This document shows, in pieces, positions 1-7,816 of a stretch of DNA of 64,000 nucleotides (its first letter is position 1; each line of letters begins with the position of its first letter). The notes below the pieces were generated by a model, which worked only from the letters and a program-made list of their open reading frames with translations, was not told the DNA's origin and did no database searches. The stretch is from an uncultured Roseobacter sp. (lineage in GTDB: Bacteria; Pseudomonadota; Alphaproteobacteria; Rhodobacterales; Rhodobacteraceae), in contig NZ_CANLXG010000004.1 in NCBI RefSeq assembly GCF_947495025.1, positions 124,001 through 188,000 on the forward strand. Direction: 5' to 3'. The position numbers and the translations under genes are program-made.

Positions 1-604
1 TGTCAATGCTCTGGGCGTCGACGGAGACGACAGGGATGGTGTGCTGGATGCGGTGGATTTTATTGCTGACCTGCGACAGGCCGGGGATGTCGCCAGCGTA
101 CCTGTGGGCCGCGACGTAGTGGTCATTGGCGGCGGCATGACAGCGGTGGACGCCGCTGTGCAGGCCAGACTGCTCGGCGCTCTGAATGTCACGCTGGTTT
201 ATCGACGTGGCCGCGACCGGATGAATGCCAGCGTTTTTGAACAGGATCTGGCCGCCAGCAAGGGCGTGCGGATTGTTACCCATGCGGTGCCAAAGGCCGT
301 TCACGGCAACGGGGCCGTACGCGAGATCGAGTTTGACTATGTCGACGATGCCATGGCGCCCACCGGCGAGACCCTGCGTCTTGCTGCGGATCAGGTGTTC
401 CGTGCGATTGGTCAGACACTACAGGGCGACGCGCTGCCTGCGCTGGACGGTCGCAAGATCGGCGTCGATGCGCGGGGCCGGACTTCAGTCGATGGTGTCT
501 GGGCCGGTGGTGACTGCGCCGCGGGCGGCGACGATCTGACGGTAACAGCGGTTGCCGAAGGACGCGACGCCGCAATGGACATTCACGCAACACTGATGGC
601 CTGA
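1..604 (+). CDS. preT: Dihydropyrimidine dehydrogenase PreT subunit, C-terminal part
   Basis: Only the last 200 or so codons are present; the frame is open from base 2 and stops at 602-604. The protein carries a second Rossmann nucleotide-binding motif (GGGMTAVDAA) and ends with the FAD-proximal signature WAGGDCAAGG followed by TVTAVAEG, as in glutamate-synthase small-subunit-like NAD(P)H oxidoreductases. In PreT this subunit passes electrons from NAD(P)H through FAD and Fe-S clusters to PreA, reducing uracil or thymine to the dihydropyrimidine. The preA gene follows 24 bp downstream on the same strand, which fixes the assignment. The N-terminal Fe-S region lies outside the window. Confidence 0.9.
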   Translation, partial: VNALGVDGDDRDGVLDAVDFIADLRQAGDVASVPVGRDVVVIGGGMTAVDAAVQARLLGALNVTLVYRRGRDRMNASVFEQDLAASKGVRIVTHAVPKAVHGNGAVREIEFDYVDDAMAPTGETLRLAADQVFRAIGQTLQGDALPALDGRKIGVDARGRTSVDGVWAGGDCAAGGDDLTVTAVAEGRDAAMDIHATLMA

Positions 605-628
605 GTGCCGGACTGACGGAGGACAAAA

Positions 629-1933
629 ATGGCTGACCTGACAAGCGATTTCATCGGGATCAGATCCCCCAACCCGTTCTGGCTCGCTTCGGCACCGCCG
701 ACCGATAAGGAATACAACGTGCGTCGCGCCTTTGAGGCCGGCTGGGGTGGTGTTGTCTGGAAAACGCTGGGTTCCGAAGGTCCGCCGGTCGTAAACGTGA
801 ACGGCCCGCGATACGGCGCGATTTATGGTGCTGACCGGCGCCTGCTGGGTCTGAACAACATCGAACTGATCACCGACCGCGACCTCTATACGAACCTTGA
901 AGAGATCACACGCGTCAAAGCTGATTATCCTGACCGGGCGGTCATTGTCTCTTTGATGGTGCCCTGCGAGGAAGGTGCCTGGAAAGCAATTCTGCCCCTT
1001 GTCGAGGAGACCGGAGCGGACGGTATCGAGCTGAATTTCGGATGCCCGCACGGGATGAGCGAACGGGGCATGGGCGCAGCGGTGGGCCAGGTGCCGGAAT
1101 ACATCGAAATGGTCACGCGCTGGTGCAAACAATACTATTCAAAGCCGGTGATCGTAAAGCTCACACCCAATATCACCGACATTCGAAAACCGGCAGCGGC
1201 CGCCCACGCGGGCGGGGCGGATGCGGTCAGCCTGATCAATACGATCAATTCGATTACTTCGGTAAATCTGGACACGATGTCGCCGGAACCTTCCATCGAC
1301 GGGAAAGGATCACACGGCGGCTATTGCGGGCCTGCGGTCAAGCCAATTGCGATGTCCATGGTCTCGGAGATTGCACGTGACCCCGGTTTGCGCGGGCTGC
1401 CGATTTCGGGCATCGGCGGGGTTACCACCTGGCGCGATGCGGCGGAATTCATGGCGCTTGGCGCAGGGAATGTGCAGGTGTGTACCGCCGCGATGACCTA
1501 TGGCTTTAAGATCGTGCAGGAGATGATTTCCGGCCTGAGCGATTACATGGACAGCAAGGGAATGACCTCGATTGACGAGATTGTCGGTCGTGCCGTGCCG
1601 AACGTGACAGACTGGCAGTACCTCAACCTAAATTATGTCGCCAAGGCGAAAATCGACCAGGATCTGTGTATTTCCTGCGGCCGCTGCTTTGCGGCCTGCG
1701 AGGACACATCCCACCAGGCGATTGCAATGTCAGACGACCGCACCTTTACCGTCATCGACGAGGAATGCGTGGCCTGTAATCTGTGCGTCAACGTCTGCCC
1801 GGTCGAGGACTGCATCACCATGGAGGCCATGACACCCGGTGCCGTCGACCCCAGAACGGGGCGGACGGTTGAGGCGGATTATGCCAACTGGACGACGCAT
1901 CCCAACAACCCGGCATCAAACGCTGCCGAGTAG
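629..1933 (+). CDS. preA: NAD-dependent dihydropyrimidine dehydrogenase subunit PreA
   Basis: A 434-residue protein with an N-terminal FMN-binding dihydroorotate-dehydrogenase-like barrel and a C-terminal ferredoxin module. The catalytic cysteine loop is visible as FGCPHGMSERGMG (about residue 138). Two [4Fe-4S] motifs follow: CISCGRCFAAC near residue 347 and CVACNLCVNVCP near residue 381. It catalyses the first step of reductive pyrimidine breakdown, reducing uracil or thymine with electrons delivered by PreT. Start chosen at ATG 629, preceded by a GGAGG-like Shine-Dalgarno. It forms an operon with preT and ends 8 bp before the convergent small gene at 1942-2412. Confidence 0.95.
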   Translation: MADLTSDFIGIRSPNPFWLASAPPTDKEYNVRRAFEAGWGGVVWKTLGSEGPPVVNVNGPRYGAIYGADRRLLGLNNIELITDRDLYTNLEEITRVKADYPDRAVIVSLMVPCEEGAWKAILPLVEETGADGIELNFGCPHGMSERGMGAAVGQVPEYIEMVTRWCKQYYSKPVIVKLTPNITDIRKPAAAAHAGGADAVSLINTINSITSVNLDTMSPEPSIDGKGSHGGYCGPAVKPIAMSMVSEIARDPGLRGLPISGIGGVTTWRDAAEFMALGAGNVQVCTAAMTYGFKIVQEMISGLSDYMDSKGMTSIDEIVGRAVPNVTDWQYLNLNYVAKAKIDQDLCISCGRCFAACEDTSHQAIAMSDDRTFTVIDEECVACNLCVNVCPVEDCITMEAMTPGAVDPRTGRTVEADYANWTTHPNNPASNAAE

Positions 1934-1941
1934 GCGTGCCA

Positions 1942-2412
1942 TCAGGGCTGATCGCGCTCCAGAATGGGCGCTGTAGGCAGCGGGTTGGGCATCACGTATT
2001 CAGGTTCCGCAGCGGCTGCTGCCTCTTCCTGCGCCGCGTCGGCACGCGCCGCCGCGCGGTCTGCTGCGCGGGCTTCCTCAGCGGCGCGCGCCTCGGTCTG
2101 CTGGCGGGCCTGACGGTCGAGGAATGCAGCTGCGGCATCTGTTTTTGTCTGAGCTTCCACAACGGATTCCGGTGTCGCATCCGAGGGCTGGTTCTCATCC
2201 CGCCGGCGCGCAAGCAGAGAGTCGAGGTATGCGCCGCCCGTGCCGGTATTGCTGCCTGCGCCATATCCTGCCTGATCTGACGAGGTGCCTGTTTCGCGCC
2301 CGGCTCCGGACTGCGACACAGGCTGGGCCGATGCGAGCGCGCTCATGCCCTCGGGACCGGTGCCCTGAGCAGGCTGCGGCGCGTAGGGATTAATCAGGGA
2401 AACTGCTGTCAT
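1942..2412 (-). CDS. Hypothetical Ala/Gln/Glu-rich protein
   Basis: A 156-residue low-complexity protein. Residues 1-60 are Gly/Ser/Gln-rich and the middle (about 88-137) is a run of Ala, Glu, Arg and Asp likely to form a charged helix or coiled coil; the tail is Pro-rich. There is no signal peptide or membrane segment. The start ATG at 2412 has a GGAG box a few bases upstream, and the reading frame carries the GC-rich third-position bias of real genes here. It is convergent with preA. I do not recognise a family; the composition recalls small flagellar or cell-envelope-associated hypothetical proteins, but that is a guess. Confidence 0.65.
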   Translation of the reverse strand: MTAVSLINPYAPQPAQGTGPEGMSALASAQPVSQSGAGRETGTSSDQAGYGAGSNTGTGGAYLDSLLARRRDENQPSDATPESVVEAQTKTDAAAAFLDRQARQQTEARAAEEARAADRAAARADAAQEEAAAAAEPEYVMPNPLPTAPILERDQP

Positions 2413-2528
2413 TTCTTACTCCGATCATCGCTTTTCATGCATGCCCACCACCTCAAATCATTAAAGCGGGGTGAATATTACGGAGAAGTTAATGAACGGC
2501 GCCTAAACGAAATAGTGGTTAATTTCCG

Positions 2529-3146
2529 TCAGGGTTTGAGCAGTCTGGTAAACAGTGCCGTCAGGTATTCCCGTGCACCCGCCTGCGACGCCGGGTCCTC
2601 GCGCAGCAGAACCTGTACCTGAGCTGCAAAATCCGCATAATGCTGCGTAGTGGCCCAGATCGAAAAGATCAGGTGTCGCGGATCAGCACGCGTCAGGTGG
2701 CCTGCGTCCATCCACGCCCCGATCACAGCGCATTTTTCATCGAAAAGCGGTTGTAATCCGGCCTGCAGGTGCGGTGCCATGCGAGGTGCGCCCTGCAGGA
2801 TCTCGCCTGCAAAGAGGCGGCTTTCGCGCGGGAACTCATGCGCCATATCGAGTTTCCGGTGCACATAGTTCAGAATTTCTGTCAGCGGATCGCCATCCGG
2901 ATCAAGGGTTACCAAAGGATCAAGCCATGTTTCCATTAACTGGTTCAGCAGGGTGATATGGATCTCTTCCTTGCCCTCGAAATAGTAAAGAATGTTGGGT
3001 TTGCTTAACCCCGCGCCTTCGGCGATCTGATCCAGCGTGGCACCGCGATAGCCGTGCTGGGAAAAAACTTCCAGCGCTGCGTCCAGAATAAGACGCCGGT
3101 TGCGCATCTGAATCCGGCTTGGTTTTTTGTCAGTCGTACCGTCCAA
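2529..3146 (-). CDS. rutR: TetR-family pyrimidine utilisation regulator RutR
   Basis: TetR-type repressor. The N-terminal helix-turn-helix (LDQIAEGAGLSKPNILYYF) is followed by a C-terminal ligand domain containing LIFSIWATTQHYADF, nearly identical to the E. coli RutR segment. E. coli RutR senses uracil and thymine and represses pyrimidine-degradation genes. I place the start at TTG 3146 because AAGGAGG lies 5 bp upstream and the resulting 205 residues match the roughly 212 of E. coli RutR; the frame stays open to ATG 3206 and TTG 3224, so a longer form is possible. It is divergent from the hydrolase gene at 3323, with a RutR-like operator between them. Confidence 0.9.
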   Translation of the reverse strand: MDGTTDKKPSRIQMRNRRLILDAALEVFSQHGYRGATLDQIAEGAGLSKPNILYYFEGKEEIHITLLNQLMETWLDPLVTLDPDGDPLTEILNYVHRKLDMAHEFPRESRLFAGEILQGAPRMAPHLQAGLQPLFDEKCAVIGAWMDAGHLTRADPRHLIFSIWATTQHYADFAAQVQVLLREDPASQAGAREYLTALFTRLLKP

Positions 3147-3233
3147 CGCGGCCTCCTTTTCAGGGATCGCCGCAAAAAGGGGCAGCCGTCCCGGTGTCGT
3201 CAGCATCACAGCATCGAAGGCCAAAAGGAAGTC

Positions 3234-3239
3234 TTGACT
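3234..3239 (+). promoter_or_regulatory. Possible -35 element of the pyrimidine operon promoter
   Basis: TTGACT matches the sigma-70 -35 consensus at five of six positions and lies about 85 bp before the hydrolase start. No convincing -10 is visible at 16-18 bp spacing, so this is tentative. The RutR-like palindrome at 3266-3281 would lie just downstream, a position suited to repression. Confidence 0.3.
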
Positions 3240-3265
3240 TGATCCATCCCAGCCGCAATCGTGCC

Positions 3266-3281
3266 TTTACCAAATGGTAAA
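3266..3281. promoter_or_regulatory. RutR-like operator
   Basis: A 16-bp inverted repeat TTTACCAAATGGTAAA with 7-bp arms around a 2-bp centre. The known E. coli RutR box is TTGACCA-NN-TGGTCAA; this site has the same architecture and differs by one base per arm. It lies between rutR and the divergent catabolic genes, 41 bp before the hydrolase start codon. The match to the recognised box and the adjacent rutR make autoregulation and operon repression likely. Confidence 0.8.
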
Positions 3282-3322
3282 ATTTGCAGCCGGCCAGAAC
3301 AACCCTCAGGAAGGATCCAGCC

Positions 3323-4573
3323 ATGCCCGCGCCAGGTCAGAACCTCAAGATCAATCCCGACAGGCTCTGGGACAGTCTCATGGAGATGGCACAGATCGGG
3401 CCCGGGGTCGCCGGAGGAAACAACCGCCAGACGCTGACAGACGAGGACGGCGAAGGCCGCGCGCTGTTTCAGAGCTGGTGCGAGGCGGCCGGTTGCGAGA
3501 TGGGTCTGGATCAGATGGGCAATATGTTTGCCCGCCGCGAGGGAACTGACCCGGACGCTCTGCCGGTCTATGTCGGCAGCCACCTCGATACACAACCGAC
3601 GGGCGGCAAATACGATGGAGTTCTGGGTGTTCTTGGCGGGCTAGAGATCATCCGTACGCTGAACGATCTGAACATACGGACGAAACATCCGATCGTGGTG
3701 ACGAATTTCACGAACGAAGAAGGCACGCGCTATGCACCGGCGATGCTGTCGTCGGGTGTCTTTGCCGGCATTCATACGCAGGACTGGGCCTATGCGCGCG
3801 AAGACGCAGAGGGAAAAACATTCGGTGATGAACTGAAACGCATCGGGTGGCGCGGCGAGGAGGAAGTCGGCGCCCGGAAAATGCGCGCCTTTTTTGAGCT
3901 GCATATTGAACAGGGCCCGATCCTCGAAGCCGAAGGCAGGGACATCGGCGTCGTGACGCATGGTCAGGGGCTGTCATGGACCCAGGTGACTGTGACGGGC
4001 AAAGACAGCCATACCGGATCGACGCCTATGCCGATGCGCAAAAACGCGGGCCTCGGCATGGCGCGGATCCTGGAGAAAGTCGATGAGATTGCATGGTCGC
4101 ATAAACCACATGCCGTGGGCGCTGCCGGCCATATTGATGTCTATCCGAACTCACGCAATGTGATCCCGGGCAAGGTTGTCTTTACCGTCGACTTCCGCTC
4201 TCCGGATCTGAGTGTGATTGAGGACATGGAAGCCCGTTTGCACATCGAGGCGCAGAAGATCTGTGATGAGATGGGGCTGGGCGTTGAATTTGAGAAGGTC
4301 GGTGGTTTTGATCCGGTAGCTTTCGATGAGGAGTGTGTGTCCGCTGTGCGGAATGCGGCGGATCGCCTGGGTTACAGTCATATGAACCTGATTTCCGGTG
4401 CGGGACATGATGCATGCTGGATCAACCGGGTGGCGCCGACCGCGATGGTTATGTGCCCGTGTGTGGACGGTCTGAGCCACAACGAGGCAGAAGAGATTTC
4501 AAAAGAATGGGCCATGGCCGGAGCGGATGTTCTGTTGCATGCTGTGGTGGAAACAGCGGAGATTGTTGGTTGA
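3323..4573 (+). CDS. Zn-dependent beta-ureidopropionase (N-carbamoyl-beta-alanine hydrolase)
   Basis: A 416-residue M20/M28-type amidohydrolase of the hydantoinase/carbamoylase family. Metal-ligand motifs are visible: GSHLDTQPTGGKYDG, TNFTNEEGTRY and the bridging HIEQGPILE; ISGAGHDACW supplies a late ligand. In this operon it should hydrolyse N-carbamoyl-beta-alanine to beta-alanine, CO2 and ammonia, the last step of reductive pyrimidine breakdown. Start at ATG 3323 is preferred over 3284 because AGGAAGG lies just upstream and the earlier ATG has none. Its stop overlaps a TTG start of the next small gene (TTGA). L-N-carbamoylase activity cannot be excluded. Confidence 0.9.
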   Translation: MPAPGQNLKINPDRLWDSLMEMAQIGPGVAGGNNRQTLTDEDGEGRALFQSWCEAAGCEMGLDQMGNMFARREGTDPDALPVYVGSHLDTQPTGGKYDGVLGVLGGLEIIRTLNDLNIRTKHPIVVTNFTNEEGTRYAPAMLSSGVFAGIHTQDWAYAREDAEGKTFGDELKRIGWRGEEEVGARKMRAFFELHIEQGPILEAEGRDIGVVTHGQGLSWTQVTVTGKDSHTGSTPMPMRKNAGLGMARILEKVDEIAWSHKPHAVGAAGHIDVYPNSRNVIPGKVVFTVDFRSPDLSVIEDMEARLHIEAQKICDEMGLGVEFEKVGGFDPVAFDEECVSAVRNAADRLGYSHMNLISGAGHDACWINRVAPTAMVMCPCVDGLSHNEAEEISKEWAMAGADVLLHAVVETAEIVG

Positions 4574-4893
4574 TCAGGTCCGGGCTTTCGGTGGCGGAGC
4601 GGATATCCGAGCTGATTGAAGCGGAACTCGCAGAAGCAGAAGCGGGAAACGATGCGGTGCTGAGACGGTCTGCGGATGAGATGCGGCAGGTCCTGCGAAA
4701 GCCCAGAGAGGTCACGGTGAATTTTTCGGGTGGTATGACGCAGAAATGCTGGTCTGTGACTCGGGGAGACGGAGATTACAGGGTGATTTATATGCCCGTT
4801 GCGGGATACTTTTCGCTCTGCGTCGAGAGCGACTTCGGGCCGCTGGATATTGGCGTGCACGGATCAGCACTGGGATGCTTTGGATCGGTATGA
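4570..4893 (+). CDS. Small unknown protein coupled to the pyrimidine operon (first)
   Basis: A 107-residue acidic-to-neutral soluble protein I do not recognise. It begins with a predicted amphipathic helix rich in Glu and Ala (LIEAELAEAEAG) followed by a basic stretch and a beta-rich C-terminal half. Start taken at TTG 4570, 8 bp after GGAG and overlapping the stop of the preceding hydrolase; GTG 4591 is the alternative. Its own stop overlaps the ATG of the next gene (ATGA). The two overlaps on both sides argue that it is translated with the catabolic enzymes rather than being a chance frame. Function unknown; an accessory or assembly role in the pathway is inference from position only. Confidence 0.65.
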   Translation: MIRSGLSVAERISELIEAELAEAEAGNDAVLRRSADEMRQVLRKPREVTVNFSGGMTQKCWSVTRGDGDYRVIYMPVAGYFSLCVESDFGPLDIGVHGSALGCFGSV

Positions 4894-5228
4894 CGACAGA
4901 ACAGGATGATACCGCAATGTCTCATGACCACGGAGCCGCCTTTGGCATTGCCTGCACGCACGTGCTGGAGCGGAAGCGTCCCGTCAACCTCGTGGCTCAC
5001 GCGCCGGACGGTACCTGGGACTTCATCTGTGGCGAAGAAGACGAAGAGCATGACGATGTGAACAAGTTGCATTCACTGTGCGCGGGATGTGGGTTTGAGG
5101 CATTTGTCGATGGGCTGGAAATGGCGGATCTGCAGGTTGGGTGGATGGCCGAGCGGCCTGGTGCAGGCGCGCGTTGGGTGGTGCGTCCGATGACGCAGCA
5201 GGAACTGCAGGATTATGAGGAGGACTGA
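4890..5228 (+). CDS. Small unknown Cys/His-containing protein coupled to the pyrimidine operon (second)
   Basis: A 112-residue acidic protein, not recognised. It contains Cys and His residues spaced as ACTHV, FICGEED, KLHSLCAGCGF, which could bind a metal, plus an acidic GEEDEEHDD loop. Start ATG 4890 overlaps the upstream stop as ATGA; ATG 4917 is an alternative. It ends 3 bp before the dihydropyrimidinase start, so it sits tightly inside the operon. No signal peptide or membrane helix is seen. A cytoplasmic metal-binding or regulatory role is possible but unproven. Confidence 0.7.
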   Translation: MTTEQDDTAMSHDHGAAFGIACTHVLERKRPVNLVAHAPDGTWDFICGEEDEEHDDVNKLHSLCAGCGFEAFVDGLEMADLQVGWMAERPGAGARWVVRPMTQQELQDYEED

Positions 5229-5231
5229 CGG

Positions 5232-6692
5232 ATGACCAAAGTGATCAAGGGTGGCATGGTCTGCACCGCGGACCGGACATGGAAAGCGGATGTGCTGATC
5301 GAAGGTGAAACCATCAGCCAGATCGGCGAGAATCTCTCGGGCGATGAATATATTGATGCAGAAGGGGCTTATGTGATCCCGGGCGGCATTGATCCGCATA
5401 CGCATCTGGAGATGCCGTTCATGGGGACGACGGCGGCAGAAACCTTTGAAAGCGGGACATGGGCTGCGGCTGCGGGCGGGACCACGATGGTCGTCGATTT
5501 CTGTCTGCCGGGGGCCGATGGGTCGATCAAAAATGCGATCAATGAGTGGCACCGCAAGTCCGCGCCGCAGATCTGTTCGGATGTCGGCTATCACATGGCG
5601 ATCACCGGCTGGAATGAAACTGTCTTCAACGAGATGAAGGACGCCGTGGACATGGGCGTGAACTCGTTCAAGCACTTCATGGCCTACAAGGGCGCGCTGA
5701 TGGTAGAGGATGACGAGATGTTTGCCTCCTTCCAGCGCTGTGCGGAGCTGGGTGCGCTGCCGATGGTGCATGCGGAGAACGGTGATCTGGTGGCGGCCCT
5801 GCAGGAGAAATATTTCAACGAGGGGATCACAGGGCCTGAGGGACATGCCTATTCCCGGCCGCCCGAGGTTGAAGGTGAAGCCGCCAACCGGGCGATAACC
5901 ATTGCTGATGCCGCGGGCACACCGCTCTATATTGTGCATGTGTCCTGCGAACAGGCGCATGAGGCGATCCGGCGGGCGCGTCAGAAGGGGATGCGGGTCT
6001 ATGGCGAGCCGCTCATCCAGTTTCTGACGCTGGACGAGAGTGAGTATTTCAACAAGGACTGGGATCACGCCGCGCGGCGGGTGATGTCGCCGCCGTTCCG
6101 CAGCAAGGATCACCAGGACAGTCTCTGGGCCGGCCTGCAGGCGGGATCGCTGCAGGTTGTGGCAACAGATCACGCGGCCTTCAATACGGAGCAGAAGCGC
6201 GCGGGCCGGGACGATTTCCGGATCATTCCAAATGGGTCCAACGGGCTGGAAGAACGTCTGGCGGTGCTCTGGACCGAAGGAGTGGAGACCGGGCGTCTGA
6301 CACCGAACGAATTTGTCGCGGCGACATCGACCAATGTGGCGAAGATCCTGAATATCTATCCGCGCAAGGGTGCGCTGGTGGAAGGGGCGGATGCAGATAT
6401 CGTGGTGTGGGACCCGAAGATCACCAAGACGATCAGCCCCGCGAACCATCATTCGGTGCTGGATTACAACGTCTTTGAAGGCTTTGAGGTGAAGGCACAG
6501 AGCCGCTACACGCTGAACCGGGGTGAGGTAATCTGGGCCTGGGGGCAGAATTCGCAGCCCAACCCGGGGCGCGGAAGGTTCATCCCGCGACCGGCGTTTT
6601 CGTCGGCGGCCAAAGCGCTCAGCAAATGGAAAGCGCTGAATGCACCGAAAATGATCCAGCGCGACCCGCTGAACATTCCGGCGGGAATCTGA
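5232..6692 (+). CDS. hydA: Dihydropyrimidinase (D-hydantoinase)
   Basis: A 486-residue cyclic amidohydrolase. It shows the binuclear zinc signature GGIDPHTHLEMPFMG (about residues 54-68), the carboxylated lysine region SFKHFMAYKG (about 145-154), later His ligands in MVHAENGD and IVHVSCEQAHEA, and ATDHAAF with the catalytic Asp. It opens dihydrouracil or dihydrothymine to the N-carbamoyl-beta-amino acid, which the hydrolase at 3323-4573 then cleaves. Length fits bacterial dihydropyrimidinases. The start ATG 5232 is 3 bp after the upstream stop with GGAGG just before it. Confidence 0.95.
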   Translation: MTKVIKGGMVCTADRTWKADVLIEGETISQIGENLSGDEYIDAEGAYVIPGGIDPHTHLEMPFMGTTAAETFESGTWAAAAGGTTMVVDFCLPGADGSIKNAINEWHRKSAPQICSDVGYHMAITGWNETVFNEMKDAVDMGVNSFKHFMAYKGALMVEDDEMFASFQRCAELGALPMVHAENGDLVAALQEKYFNEGITGPEGHAYSRPPEVEGEAANRAITIADAAGTPLYIVHVSCEQAHEAIRRARQKGMRVYGEPLIQFLTLDESEYFNKDWDHAARRVMSPPFRSKDHQDSLWAGLQAGSLQVVATDHAAFNTEQKRAGRDDFRIIPNGSNGLEERLAVLWTEGVETGRLTPNEFVAATSTNVAKILNIYPRKGALVEGADADIVVWDPKITKTISPANHHSVLDYNVFEGFEVKAQSRYTLNRGEVIWAWGQNSQPNPGRGRFIPRPAFSSAAKALSKWKALNAPKMIQRDPLNIPAGI

Positions 6693-6713
6693 GGGCAGAA
6701 ATGAATAAAGGGC

Positions 6714-6733
6714 CTGCGCGTTTGAGCGCGCAG
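6714..6733. other. Intercistronic hairpin before the ABC transporter
   Basis: Inverted repeat CTGCGCG / CGCGCAG around a 6-base loop, lying in the 57-bp gap between dihydropyrimidinase and the ABC ATPase. It has no U-run, so it is more likely an RNA-stability or processing hairpin than a terminator. Differential expression of enzymes and transporter is a possible consequence. Confidence 0.5.
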
Positions 6734-6749
6734 TGGGGGACGTAAGTTT

Positions 6750-7532
6750 GTGAGCAATTCGAGTGTGATCAGCGCCAGCAACCTGGACCTGACGTTTCAG
6801 ACCAATGACGGGCCGGTGCATGCATTAAAAGACGTCAGTCTGGAGGTCGGCAAGGGCGAGTTTGTCAGTTTCATCGGGCCGTCGGGCTGTGGCAAGACGA
6901 CCTTTCTGCGTTGTATGGCGGATCTGGAGCACCCGACCGGCGGGACGATCACCGTCAATGGTGTCTCGCCCGAAAAAGCGCGTATGGCGCGGGCCTACGG
7001 CTATGTGTTTCAGGCGGCGGGGCTCTACCCGTGGCGGACCATTGGCGGGAACATCCGGCTGCCGCTGGAGATCATGGGGTATGACCGTGCGGATATGGAT
7101 GCGCGGGTGGCGCGGGTTCTGGAACTGGTAGAACTTTCCGGGTTTGAGAAGAAATTCCCGTGGCAGCTGTCGGGCGGCATGCAGCAGCGGGCGTCGATCG
7201 CGCGCGCGCTGTCTTTTGATGCGGATATTCTTCTGATGGATGAGCCTTTTGGAGCTCTGGATGAGATCGTGCGGGATCACCTGAACGAGCAGTTGCTCCA
7301 GCTCTGGGCGCGCACTGAAAAGACGATTGCCTTTGTGACCCATTCGATTCCGGAGGCCGTGTATCTGAGCACGAAGATCGTCGTGATGAGCCCGCGCCCG
7401 GGGCGGATCACAGATGTGATTGAGAGCCCGCTGCCAAAAGACCGGCCGCTGGACATTCGCGACAGCACGGAATTTCTGGAAGTGGCGCACCGGGTTCGCG
7501 AAGGGTTGCGGGCGGGGCATATTGATGACTGA
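6750..7532 (+). CDS. ABC transporter ATP-binding protein (NitT/TauT family), probable pyrimidine uptake
   Basis: A 260-residue nucleotide-binding subunit. Walker A is GPSGCGKTTF (about residue 43), the Q-loop YVFQAAGLYPW, the ABC signature LSGGMQQR, Walker B ILLMDEPFGALDE and the H-loop FVTHSIPEA. It belongs to the SsuB/TauB/ThiZ-like group. The start is GTG 6750, preceded by a purine-rich GGGGGA. It is followed by two permeases and a THI5-like binding protein on the same strand, all within the pyrimidine degradation block, so import of pyrimidines or derivatives is the likely role (inference). Confidence 0.92.
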   Translation: MSNSSVISASNLDLTFQTNDGPVHALKDVSLEVGKGEFVSFIGPSGCGKTTFLRCMADLEHPTGGTITVNGVSPEKARMARAYGYVFQAAGLYPWRTIGGNIRLPLEIMGYDRADMDARVARVLELVELSGFEKKFPWQLSGGMQQRASIARALSFDADILLMDEPFGALDEIVRDHLNEQLLQLWARTEKTIAFVTHSIPEAVYLSTKIVVMSPRPGRITDVIESPLPKDRPLDIRDSTEFLEVAHRVREGLRAGHIDD

Positions 7533-7816
7533 GCGCGCGTTTGGAGTCACCCGGCCCTCCGGGAGGAGTATTTTCCGAAGGGTGAAGCGGGAGGAGTGCG
7601 GGTGATCGGACGGATGGTCTCCTCTTTGGCTGGCCCGGCCGGGTCACCGGCAGGTGTTGTGACCCTTGCAATGCTCGGCGACTATCGGCGCCTACGGTGT
7701 CGGGAGATACCCGCGAAGCCATGCGCGGACGCTTCTGGCATCGTACGGATAGTGGCGCTTTTTTTTTCTGGTCTGGGCCTTTGTTGCCCCCTGGCTGTTG
7801 CAGAGGGGAAGTTCGT
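7533..7816. other. 284-bp gap inside the transporter operon with a T9 tract
   Basis: No complete gene is apparent. A run of nine T at 7759-7767 separates two frames. Translation from ATG 7721 before the tract gives MRGRFWHRTDSGAFF, and the -1/+2 frame after it gives FLVWAFVAPWLLQRGSSYA, a plausible membrane helix that stops at 7822-7824 overlapping the permease start. This may be a frameshifted small membrane ORF or coincidence. The frame at 7697-7816 is also open into the permease but lacks a good start. Confidence 0.35.

Noticed and set aside
5073..6821. A 582-codon minus-strand open frame opposite the dihydropyrimidinase gene
   Set aside because: It is a GC-driven shadow of a well-conserved enzyme on the other strand, crosses two genes, and its translation has no recognisable domain.
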